This document shows positions 19,995 to 28,110 of a DNA stretch of 64,000 bases, piece by piece; the first letter of the stretch is position 1; each line of letters starts with the position of its first letter. The stretch covers positions 310,001 to 374,000 of the forward strand of contig JACCES010000004.1 of NCBI GenBank assembly GCA_013416455.1. Direction: 5' to 3'. Below the pieces are notes generated by a model. It did no database searches. It saw nothing but the letters and a program-made list of their open reading frames with translations, and was not told the origin of the DNA. The stretch is from Alcaligenaceae bacterium (GTDB lineage: Bacteria; Pseudomonadota; Gammaproteobacteria; Burkholderiales; Burkholderiaceae_B). Both the position numbers and the translations under genes were made by a program.

Positions 19995-21059
19995 ATGCCG
20001 CCCATACGCATACGTATCAGCACGATCATGGCCGCCCTGCTCGCAGGCGCGGGTCTCATTCTGGCTTATCAGCTCGCCTCCACCCTGCTGCTGGTATTCG
20101 CCGGCGTGCTGCTGGCCGTGGTCCTGGACGTGGCCGCGCTCGGCCTGAAGCGGATTCTTCCCATTCATCGGCTCGCGCGCCTTGCCATCGTGACCACCAT
20201 CGCCTGCCTGTTGCTGATCGCAGCCATCGTATGGGGCGGCATGCGCCTGCTCAATGAGGCAAAAAACCTGATCGATATCGCCTCCCAACAGGCGTCAATG
20301 ATTGCCGAACGGCTGGAAGCGCTTGGCTTTGCGGTGCCTGGGAAAGACGGCGGGAGCAATGCCGCGTCCCTGCAGAGTTATCTGCCCGACCCGGAACAGC
20401 TGTTCGGACACGCTCAGTCGACCTTCTCGGCAGCCACCGGCGTAGTCGTCAACACCGTCATCATCCTGTTTCTGGCGATTTTCTTCGCCGCCAACCCCGC
20501 CGGCTACCGCGACGGATTCCTGAAACTGCTGCCCGTCGACAGGCGCGCGCGCATCGGACAGGTGCTGGAAGAAACCGGCCATACCTTGCGCTGGTGGCTG
20601 GTCGGGCAATTGGCCACCATGGCGATCGTCGCGGTGTCCATCGGCCTGATGCTGTTACTCATGGGCATCCCGAACGCCGTGCTGCTGGGACTGCTGGCCG
20701 GCGCGCTGAACTTCGTCCCCTTTCTCGGGCCGATCCTGGCCGGCATCCCGGTGCTGCTGGCGGCCATGCCGGAAGGCCTCGCCATGCTGGCGCTCGTCAT
20801 GGGCCTGTTCATCATCATTGAATCCATCGAAGGCTATCTCATCAATCCCCTCATCCAGAAACGCGCCGTCTATCTGCCCCCCGCCTGGTCCCTGGCCGCG
20901 CTGGTGGCGTTCGGAGCGCTGTTCGGCGGCATGGGCGTCGCCCTGGCCACTCCCATCCTGGCGGTGGCACGCATACTGGTTCTGCGGCTCTATGTGGAAG
21001 ACGTCCTCGAACGGCCGCGGCCCTCCCCGTCCGCCGCGCCGGACCGCGCCCGCATCTGA
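19995..21059 (+). CDS. AI-2E family (PerM-like) transporter
   Basis: A 354-residue membrane protein with an N-terminal hydrophobic pair (MAALLAGAGLILAYQLASTL and VFAGVLLAVVLDVAAL). A hydrophilic segment follows (about residues 80-150), then a C-terminal helix bundle with NFVPFLGPILAGIPVLL and YLINPLIQKRAVYLPP, typical of the AI-2 exporter/PerM family. Some members export autoinducer-2, others sodium or unknown solutes; the role here is unclear. The start at 19995 follows AAGGA; an in-frame ATG at 19935 has no ribosome site. The ThDP enzyme gene lies 61 nt downstream. Confidence 0.85.
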   Translation: MPPIRIRISTIMAALLAGAGLILAYQLASTLLLVFAGVLLAVVLDVAALGLKRILPIHRLARLAIVTTIACLLLIAAIVWGGMRLLNEAKNLIDIASQQASMIAERLEALGFAVPGKDGGSNAASLQSYLPDPEQLFGHAQSTFSAATGVVVNTVIILFLAIFFAANPAGYRDGFLKLLPVDRRARIGQVLEETGHTLRWWLVGQLATMAIVAVSIGLMLLLMGIPNAVLLGLLAGALNFVPFLGPILAGIPVLLAAMPEGLAMLALVMGLFIIIESIEGYLINPLIQKRAVYLPPAWSLAALVAFGALFGGMGVALATPILAVARILVLRLYVEDVLERPRPSPSAAPDRARI

Positions 21060-21120
21060 CCGTCCATGGGAATGGACCTTGCTGGATCAGGCATTCACAG
21101 CGGAATATCGATCCGGAGGC

Positions 21121-22935
21121 ATGATGAGCGATACGGTCAGCGACTTTCTACTCAAGCGTCTGCATGCATGGGGGGTACGCCGGATATTCGGTTATCCGGG
21201 CGATGGCATCAACGGCATCATGGGTGCGCTGGGCCGCCTCGAAAAAACGGAGCAGCGGCTGGAATTCATCCAGTCGCGGCACGAAGAACTGTCGGCCTTC
21301 ATGGCCTGCGCCCATGCCAAGTTCACCGGCAAGGTCGGCGTATGCCTGGCCACCTCGGGACCGGGCGCCATCCATCTGCTCAATGGACTGTATGACGCCA
21401 GGCTGGATCACCAGCCCGTGCTGGCCATCATCGGACAGCAGGCGCGCGCGGCGCTGGGCGGCGACTATCAGCAGGAAATCGATCTTCTCAGCCTCTTCAA
21501 GGATGTGGCGCATGAATTCGTCCACATGGCGACCACGCCGGAGCAGATGCGCCATCTCGTGGACCGCGCAATGCGCATCGCCCGGGAGCAGCGCACCGTC
21601 ACGTGCATCATCATTCCCAACGATGTCCAGGATCTGGATGCCGTGGAGACGCCGCCGCACGAGCACGGCACCGTCCATAGCGGCATCGATCATGTGCCGG
21701 TCCTCGAAACCGCGGCTCCGCCGGGAGCGCTGCGGCAGGCGGCGGGCATCCTGAATGCCGGCGAGAAAGTCGCCATTCTGGTCGGAGCCGGCGCCCTTCA
21801 TGCCACGGATGAAGTGGTGGCGGTCGCAGAACGCCTGGGGGCGGGCGTGGCCAAGGCCCTGCTCGGGAAGGCCGCCGTACCCGACCACCTGCCTTTCGTG
21901 ACGGGGTCGATCGGCCTGCTGGGCACCAAGCCGAGCTGGGATCTGATGAATGAATGCGACACCCTGCTCATGGTGGGTTCGAGCTTTCCCTATTCCGAGT
22001 TCCTGCCGAAGGAAGGCCAGGCGCGGGGCGTGCAGATCGACCGCGACGGCCGCAAACTGAGCTTGCGCTACCCGATGGAGGCCAGTCTCGTGGGAGACAG
22101 CCGCGCCACGCTGGAAGCCCTGCTTCCTCTGCTCGAACCCCGGAAGAACGATGCCTGGCGCAGGCAGGTGGAAAGCAATGTGGAGCGCTGGTGGCGGGTG
22201 ATGGAGGCCCGCGCCATGAGCCGCGCCGACCCCATCAACCCTCAGCGGGTGTTCTGGGAGCTTTCGGCGCTGCTGCCGGACGACTGCATACTCACCTGCG
22301 ATTCGGGTTCCGCCGCAAACTGGTATGCGCGCGACCTCAAGGTCCGTCGCGGCATGATGGCCTCGCTGTCCGGTGGCCTGGCCACCATGGGGTCGGCCGT
22401 GCCCTACGCGATTGCGGCCAAGTTCGCCCACCCGCAGCGGCCTGTCGTCGCCCTTGCCGGTGATGGCGCCATGCAGATGAACGGGATCAACGGCCTGATC
22501 ACGATCGCGAAGTACTGGCGGCAATGGCGGGACCCGAGGCTGGCCGTCATGGTTCTCAACAATGGCGACCTGAATCAGGTGACCTGGGAACAACGCGCCA
22601 TGCAGGGTGATCCTAAGTATGAAGCCTCGCAGGTTCTGCCGGAATTCCGGTATGCCGATTATGCCCGCCTGCTGGGGCTGAGCGGGGTCCGGGTGGAACA
22701 CCCGGACGAGGTGGCGCCGGCCTGGAAGAAGGCCCTGGAAGCCGATGTGCCCACTGTCCTGGAAATGATGACCGACCCCAACGTGCCTCCCCTGCCGCCG
22801 CACATCACCGGATCACAGGCCAGGGCCTATGCATCCGCCCTGTGGCGGCGCGACCCCGACGCCCTGTCGGTCATCATGAATTCGGCGCGCCAATGGTGGG
22901 ACGAGGTGGCGCCGGGAGGACGCAACAAGGGGTGA
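21121..22935 (+). CDS. Thiamine diphosphate-dependent enzyme, pyruvate-oxidase/acetolactate-synthase-like
   Basis: A 604-residue three-domain ThDP enzyme. The catalytic glutamate is in SRHEELSAFMACAHAKFTG (about residue 59), a central FAD/ADP-type domain contains VAILVGAGAL, and the ThDP pocket has GDGAMQMNGINGLITIA with the following LNNGDLNQVTWEQR. Sequence around QQARAALGGDYQQEIDLL resembles pyruvate oxidases. In other bacteria close relatives sit in stress-type clusters with SDR genes, as here (an SDR gene is convergent). The reaction may be oxidative or non-oxidative pyruvate decarboxylation; not settled. Two start codons are adjacent (21121 and 21124); the second has better spacing from GGAGG. 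Confidence 0.85.
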   Translation: MMSDTVSDFLLKRLHAWGVRRIFGYPGDGINGIMGALGRLEKTEQRLEFIQSRHEELSAFMACAHAKFTGKVGVCLATSGPGAIHLLNGLYDARLDHQPVLAIIGQQARAALGGDYQQEIDLLSLFKDVAHEFVHMATTPEQMRHLVDRAMRIAREQRTVTCIIIPNDVQDLDAVETPPHEHGTVHSGIDHVPVLETAAPPGALRQAAGILNAGEKVAILVGAGALHATDEVVAVAERLGAGVAKALLGKAAVPDHLPFVTGSIGLLGTKPSWDLMNECDTLLMVGSSFPYSEFLPKEGQARGVQIDRDGRKLSLRYPMEASLVGDSRATLEALLPLLEPRKNDAWRRQVESNVERWWRVMEARAMSRADPINPQRVFWELSALLPDDCILTCDSGSAANWYARDLKVRRGMMASLSGGLATMGSAVPYAIAAKFAHPQRPVVALAGDGAMQMNGINGLITIAKYWRQWRDPRLAVMVLNNGDLNQVTWEQRAMQGDPKYEASQVLPEFRYADYARLLGLSGVRVEHPDEVAPAWKKALEADVPTVLEMMTDPNVPPLPPHITGSQARAYASALWRRDPDALSVIMNSARQWWDEVAPGGRNKG

Positions 22936-22983
22936 GCACCGCCACGGGCGGCTGCCGAGGCGGCGAAGCCCGCGGCGAGACGG

Positions 22984-24000
22984 CTATCGGCGGCCCAGCA
23001 TGCGCTGGGCCAGCAGGACGCCTATCGTCGTCGCCACCGCCAGGCCCAGGCCGGCCTCCAGCTTGCGGTTGACCCGCAACTGGGTATAGGGGCTGACGGG
23101 GATGCCCGAACGCCTGCCTTCCAGGTAGACCTGGCCGTCGTCGCCCGCCTGAAACAGATTGTCGCGTTCCAGCGGCGGCTGGTCGGTGCTTTGCACCCGT
23201 GGCAGCGCCCAGGCGATGATGCGGTCGAACAATGACGGCGCCATGGCCCAGCCGATTTCCGACAGGCGTCCCGTTTCCCCCACCGTGATGTTGCGCACCG
23301 GCCGTTGCGCGGCCGTCAGGATGGCCGAAGCGACGACCTCCACATCGTATAGCGGCGGCATGACCTTGCCGCGGTGGCCCATATGGCTGCGCCCATGATC
23401 CGAGATCGGCGTGGCGATGCCGGACGGCTTCAGCACGGTGACCTTGATGGGCGCATTTTCATGGATCATTTCCATGCGCAGCACTTCGGAATACGCCTTG
23501 ACCGCCGCCTTGCTGGCCGAATAGGCCCCCAGGATGGGCACCGGCATTTCGGCATTGATCGACGCGACATTGATGATGGTGCCGCCTTCCGGACGGTTGC
23601 GCATATGGGCCACAGCGGCCTCGCTGCCATAGACCACGCCCCAGTAATTGGTGTCGAACAGCCGCTTGTGTTCCTCGATGGGCAGATCGTCAAGATGGGA
23701 GAACACGACGACGCCGGCATTGTTCACCCAGGTATCGAAACCGCCGAAATGCCGGACCGCCGCATCGGCGATGGCTTGTACCTGTTCCTTGACGCCGACG
23801 TCCGCGACCACGTGGATGGCTTCCCCACCCTGAGCCCGGATATCTTCACAGATTTCCTTCAGGACGGCGTCATTGCGTGAGGCAAGCACAAGGCGCGCGC
23901 CCCGCTTTGCCGCCCGGCGGGCCGTGGCCAGCCCGATGCCGGAGCTGGCTCCGGTAATGACGATGACCTGGTCCTTCAAAGGCTTGTATCGATGCTTCAT
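22984..24000 (-). CDS. SDR family oxidoreductase with C-terminal membrane segment
   Basis: A 338-residue short-chain dehydrogenase. The cofactor motif TGASSGIGLATARRAAKRG is near residue 15, NNAG is present, and the catalytic serine-tyrosine-lysine set is in NVASINAEMPVPILGAYSASKAA (about residue 155-170). The chain is longer than a classical SDR, with a C-terminal extension ending in a hydrophobic stretch (GLGLAVATTIGVLLAQ) likely to anchor it in the membrane. It converges with the ThDP gene. Substrate unknown. The start at 24000 has a GGGGGAA ribosome site. Confidence 0.85.
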   Translation of the reverse strand: MKHRYKPLKDQVIVITGASSGIGLATARRAAKRGARLVLASRNDAVLKEICEDIRAQGGEAIHVVADVGVKEQVQAIADAAVRHFGGFDTWVNNAGVVVFSHLDDLPIEEHKRLFDTNYWGVVYGSEAAVAHMRNRPEGGTIINVASINAEMPVPILGAYSASKAAVKAYSEVLRMEMIHENAPIKVTVLKPSGIATPISDHGRSHMGHRGKVMPPLYDVEVVASAILTAAQRPVRNITVGETGRLSEIGWAMAPSLFDRIIAWALPRVQSTDQPPLERDNLFQAGDDGQVYLEGRRSGIPVSPYTQLRVNRKLEAGLGLAVATTIGVLLAQRMLGRR

Positions 24001-24133
24001 TATGATTCCCCCGCGAAATGAACGGGTTGCGTGTTGCAACCCGCCAGCAATACAGCAAATCCGATGCCGTTTGCCGCAAAGGAAAAGCGCGCGGGGGCAG
24101 GTGCCGGCGCCGCGGGGAAACCGCCGATGAGGG

Positions 24134-24796
24134 TCAGTCGAGCGGCGCGTCCGCGTTCCGCACCGAGCGAACGAAAGCGTGTATTTTTTCGGCCGATTTC
24201 ACGCCCGGCGCGTCTTCTATGCCGCTGCTGACGTCCACGGCGTAAGGCCGCAATGTGCGGACGCGTTCCTCGACATTGCCGGGCGCAAGGCCGCCGGCCA
24301 GGACGATGGGCCGGGCGTCCGCGGCTGTGCGCACCGCCGCCAGAAGGCCCAGATCGAACCCCTTGCCGCTGCCCCCGTAGCCCGCGCTGTGGCTGTCGAA
24401 CAGCCAGGCGCTGGCCGAACCGTAGCGGCGGCATTCGGCAAGGACCTCGCCGGGGGTGGCCAGCCCCGGAGCGCCGATGCGGAAGGCCCGCATGTAACGC
24501 CTGCCGTAGCGTTCGCATTCCTGCGGACTTTCGTCCCCGTGGAACTGCAGCAGATCGGGCATGACGGTGTCCACCACTTCGCGGACGTGGCCCGGATCGG
24601 GATTGACGAACAGTGCCACCACATCGACGAAGGCCGGCACCGCCTGCCGCAGCGCCTCGGCTTGAGCCAGATCCAGCGCCCGCCGGCTGCCGGCGAAGAA
24701 AATCATGCCCAGCGCATCGGTTCCCGCCCGCACGGCGGCCCGGACGTCGTTTTCGCGGGTGAAACCGCACAGTTTGATTCGAGTACGCTGCATCAT
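24134..24796 (-). CDS. trpF: Phosphoribosylanthranilate isomerase
   Basis: A 220-residue TIM-barrel enzyme of tryptophan synthesis that converts N-(5-phosphoribosyl)anthranilate to the CdRP intermediate. The general base cysteine is in RIKLCGFTREND (residue 10) and the acid aspartate in AVDVSSGIED near residue 180. GGLAPGNVEERV is the phosphate loop. In Bordetella relatives trpF belongs to a truA-trpF-trpB group; here two TRAP transporter genes separate it from truA, and no trpB or trpA follows. The start at 24796 has GGAAG upstream; it begins 17 nt after the dctM stop. Confidence 0.94.
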   Translation of the reverse strand: MMQRTRIKLCGFTRENDVRAAVRAGTDALGMIFFAGSRRALDLAQAEALRQAVPAFVDVVALFVNPDPGHVREVVDTVMPDLLQFHGDESPQECERYGRRYMRAFRIGAPGLATPGEVLAECRRYGSASAWLFDSHSAGYGGSGKGFDLGLLAAVRTAADARPIVLAGGLAPGNVEERVRTLRPYAVDVSSGIEDAPGVKSAEKIHAFVRSVRNADAPLD

Positions 24797-24813
24797 GGCG
24801 CTTCCTTCGCCGA

Positions 24814-26595
24814 TCAACGGAAGGCGGCGGCGGGATCGGCGGAGGCGCCCCCACCCCCTTCCGCGGCTCCGCCATTCGAAGGCGCTTCGCTGGCGGGCGC
24901 CCCGAAGGACGCGGCCGGATCGCCGCCCCCGAACATCGAAGCCGGGTCGCCGCCGTTCCCGAAGGAATCCGCCCCGTATGTGTTGCCGATACCGAAGTCC
25001 ACCGTCGAAGGATCGATCATCTCGATGTCATCCTTGTAATGGGTGACCATGCCGGGGAACAGCATGACGGCCCCCACCATGAAAAGCTGGATGACGATGA
25101 AAGGGATGGATCCCCAGTAGATCTGGCCCGTGGTCACGCCGGCGACCGTCTTGCCCGTGATCTTGTCCCGATAGTCTTCCTTGGGGGCGACCGACCGCAG
25201 GAAGAACAGAGCGAAACCGAACGGCGGATGCATGAACGATGTCTGCATGTTCACCGCAAGCAGCACGCCGAACCAGATCAGGTCGATGCCCAGCTTGTCG
25301 GCCACCGGGCCCACCAGCGGCACGATGATGAAGGCCAGTTCGAAGAAATCGAGGAAGAAGGCCAGCACAAAAATGAGGATGCTCACGAAGATGATGAACC
25401 CCCATTCGCCGCCCGGCATGTCGATCAGCAGGTGCTCCACCCACATATCGCCGTTGATGCCGCGGAAACTCAGGCTGAAGACCGTGGAGCCGACCAGGAT
25501 GAACACCACGAAGCACGAAAGCTTGGTCGTGGAATCCATGGCCTGGCGCAGCAGCTTCCAGGAGAACCTGCCGCGCGACACCGCCATGGCCAGCGCCCCA
25601 ACGGCGCCCATGGCGCCCCCTTCGGTCGGGGTGGCCACACCGATGAAAATGGTGCCCAGGACCAGGAAAATGAGGAACAGCGGCGGAATCATCACGAAAG
25701 TGACGCGCTCCGCGATCTCGGAAAGCAGCCCCAGGCGCAATGCCCGGTTGACGAGCGCGATGACCCAGGCGGTGAGGCCCCATACCAGCAGAACAATGAC
25801 GACCCGCTCATCCACCGGCACCGAATCATGTGAACGGAAATAGTATTGCGAACCGAAATAGGCGACCGACGATGCGATGATGGTCAGCACCACCAGCGAC
25901 TTCAGGCCCCGCGTGCCATCGGGGCGGTCGTAGATGCGCGCCTCTTTGGGCAGGGCGGGCGCGCTGGCGGGCCGCAGCATGCACATGATGCCGATGTACA
26001 CAATATAGGACAAGGCCAGCAGCAGGCCGGGCACCATGGCCCCGCGATACATGTCGCCGATCGAGCGGCCGAGCTGGTCGGCCAGAATGATGAGCACCAG
26101 CGACGGCGGAATGATCTGCGAAAGCGTCCCCGAAGCGGCGATGACCCCCGATGCCAGGCGCCGGTCGTAACCATAGCGCAGCATGATGGGCAGGGAAATC
26201 AGCCCCATGGAGATCACCGACGCCGACACGACACCGGTGGTGGCGGCCAGCATGGCGCCCACCACCACGACGGCGATAGCCAGGCCGCCGCGTATCGGCC
26301 CGAACAGATGGCCGACCGTTTCGAGCAGGTCTTCCGCCATGCCCGATCTTTCCAGAATGAGCCCCATCAATGTGAAGAACGGCACCGCCAGAAGCGTATC
26401 GTTGGCGATGATCCCGAAGACCCGGTTGGGCAGGGCCTGGAACAGCGCCGGCTGCATCAGGCCGAACTCGATGGCGATCAGGCCATAGAGGACGCCGACC
26501 GCCGCCAGTGTGAATGCGACCGGAAAGCCCAGCAGCAGGAACACCACCAGGTTGAAAAACATGATGGGCGCCAGATTGTCGACGAAAAACTCCAT
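24814..26595 (-). CDS. TRAP transporter large permease (DctM) with glycine-rich tail
   Basis: A 593-residue inner-membrane protein with the 12-helix DctM/TRAP-M fold. Typical stretches are VPFFTLMGLILERSGMAEDL, ATTGVVSASVISMGLISLP, SGTLSQIIPPSLVLIILADQ and ATPTEGGAMGAVGALAMA. After the last helix (about residue 520) comes an unusual tail of roughly 55 residues rich in glycine, aspartate, proline and alanine with repeating DPAxxFG units. It works with DctQ (2 nt upstream) to import organic acids or similar solutes using a periplasmic binding protein, which is not encoded nearby. Confidence 0.92.
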   Translation of the reverse strand: MEFFVDNLAPIMFFNLVVFLLLGFPVAFTLAAVGVLYGLIAIEFGLMQPALFQALPNRVFGIIANDTLLAVPFFTLMGLILERSGMAEDLLETVGHLFGPIRGGLAIAVVVVGAMLAATTGVVSASVISMGLISLPIMLRYGYDRRLASGVIAASGTLSQIIPPSLVLIILADQLGRSIGDMYRGAMVPGLLLALSYIVYIGIMCMLRPASAPALPKEARIYDRPDGTRGLKSLVVLTIIASSVAYFGSQYYFRSHDSVPVDERVVIVLLVWGLTAWVIALVNRALRLGLLSEIAERVTFVMIPPLFLIFLVLGTIFIGVATPTEGGAMGAVGALAMAVSRGRFSWKLLRQAMDSTTKLSCFVVFILVGSTVFSLSFRGINGDMWVEHLLIDMPGGEWGFIIFVSILIFVLAFFLDFFELAFIIVPLVGPVADKLGIDLIWFGVLLAVNMQTSFMHPPFGFALFFLRSVAPKEDYRDKITGKTVAGVTTGQIYWGSIPFIVIQLFMVGAVMLFPGMVTHYKDDIEMIDPSTVDFGIGNTYGADSFGNGGDPASMFGGGDPAASFGAPASEAPSNGGAAEGGGGASADPAAAFR

Positions 26596-26597
26596 GC

Positions 26598-27209
26598 TCA
26601 GCGCCCCTCTGTGCCGCCCTGCGGGCGTGCTTCGTTCTGTTTTCTTATTTCTTCCGCCAGTTCTTCTTCCGCGCTCTTGACCCGTTCGGGCCGCATCGGA
26701 TCGGGCCCTTTTCCGGCCAGGAAGGCGACGCATTTGATCAGGCGCGACACGCCGCTGAGGATGAGCAGCCCAAAGCCGACCGGGATGAGCAGCTTGGCCG
26801 GCCAGCGAATCAGCCCGCCGGTGTTGGAGGAGAGTTCGTTCCGGCTGAAGGAGTCATAGAAATACGGCAGCGACAGCCAGAATATGAGCGCGGCCGCCGG
26901 AAAAAGGAAGAAAACGATGCCGGCGATTTCGATGCAGACCTGGGTTCGCGGTGACAAGCGCGTTGAAAGCACGTCGACCCTGACGTGTTCATTGCGCAGA
27001 TAGGTATAGCCCGAGGCAAGCAGAAAGATGGCGCCGAACAGATACCATTGAAGTTCCAGCCATGCGTTCGAACTGGTATGGAAGACCTTGCGAACGACTG
27101 CGTTGCCCGCGCTCACGAATACGACGATGAGCGTCAGCCACAATACCGTGCGCCCAATGGCCTGATTGAGCGCATCGATCGCTCTCGATACCGCCAGAAA
27201 GAAGTTCAT
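26598..27209 (-). CDS. TRAP transporter small permease (DctQ)
   Basis: A 203-residue membrane protein with four predicted helices and the DctQ marks: a first helix VLWLTLIVVFVSAGNAVVRK and WLELQWYLFGAIFLLASGYT. An acidic, lysine-rich C-terminal tail (KSAEEELAEEIRKQNEA) extends into the cytoplasm. It is the first gene of the two-gene TRAP unit, 94 nt downstream of truA on the same strand. The missing partner is the DctP binding protein. Confidence 0.9.
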   Translation of the reverse strand: MNFFLAVSRAIDALNQAIGRTVLWLTLIVVFVSAGNAVVRKVFHTSSNAWLELQWYLFGAIFLLASGYTYLRNEHVRVDVLSTRLSPRTQVCIEIAGIVFFLFPAAALIFWLSLPYFYDSFSRNELSSNTGGLIRWPAKLLIPVGFGLLILSGVSRLIKCVAFLAGKGPDPMRPERVKSAEEELAEEIRKQNEARPQGGTEGR

Positions 27210-27303
27210 TTCCCGCTCTTATGCTGATGCGAAACCCTCGGATTTTAGCGTAACGGCTCGTAAAGCGAATCGGGGCGGCCCCCGGGGGGCAGCCCCGACG
27301 CAG

Positions 27304-28107
27304 TCAGAGCCGCAGGCCCAGATGGCTTTCCAGCGATTGCTCGACCGGAATCGATGGCAGCCCGAATCCCGCGGGATACTCGGCCCGCGCCAGATACAGC
27401 CCGGCCGCCTGAAAGGTGGGCGGCGCGAGGCGCCGGTCGCGCTGCGCCAGAAGCCCGCTCATCGCTTCCGGCTCGCAACCGCCCTTGCCCACTTCCACGA
27501 GGGCGCCCATGAGATTGCGCACCATATGGTGAAGAAAGGCATTCGCCTTGAAGGTAAAGATGAAAAAGTCGCCGGCCTGCCTGATGTCCAGCCGTTCCAG
27601 GCGGCGCACCGGACTGGCGGCCTGGCATTCCGAGGAACGGAAGGCGCTGAAATCATGCTCGCCCACCAGCCGGGCGGCCGCCTGCCGCATGCTCCGCAGC
27701 GCGAGCGGGCGATGGATCCAGCCCGCCTTGCCCCGCAGGATGGGGCTGGCGACCCGGTGAGACCGCAGCAGATAGACGTAGGTACGGGAAACAGCGGAAA
27801 AACGGGCATGAAAGCTGTCATCGACGGCATGGGCCCATTGCACGCCGATGGACGGTGGCAGCAAGGCATTCAGGCCGCGCACCCATGATTCCATGCGGCG
27901 CTCGACCGTTGTGTCGACATGGACGACTTGTTCCAGCGCATGGACCCCAGTATCCGTCCGGCCGGCGCAAATGGTTGCGGCCGGCGCGGCCAGAAAGGAA
28001 GACAACGCGCTTTCCAGCTGGTCCTGGACAGTACGGCCGCCCGGCTGGGTCTGCCACCCATGCCAGGGCGCGCCGTCATACGCCAGGCCCAATGCAATGC
28101 GGGGCAT
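27304..28107 (-). CDS. truA: tRNA pseudouridine(38-40) synthase
   Basis: A 267-residue TruA with catalytic aspartate 52 in [12 protein letters not shown], the N-terminal [19 protein letters not shown] strand and the C-terminal [15 protein letters not shown]. It modifies uridines in the anticodon stem-loop of many tRNAs. It starts only 3 nt after the fimV stop, so the two are translated together, an order seen across Burkholderiales. Confidence 0.95.
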   Translation of the reverse strand: MPRIALGLAYDGAPWHGWQTQPGGRTVQDQLESALSSFLAAPAATICAGRTDTGVHALEQVVHVDTTVERRMESWVRGLNALLPPSIGVQWAHAVDDSFHARFSAVSRTYVYLLRSHRVASPILRGKAGWIHRPLALRSMRQAAARLVGEHDFSAFRSSECQAASPVRRLERLDIRQAGDFFIFTFKANAFLHHMVRNLMGALVEVGKGGCEPEAMSGLLAQRDRRLAPPTFQAAGLYLARAEYPAGFGLPSIPVEQSLESHLGLRL

Positions 28108-28110
28108 GCT

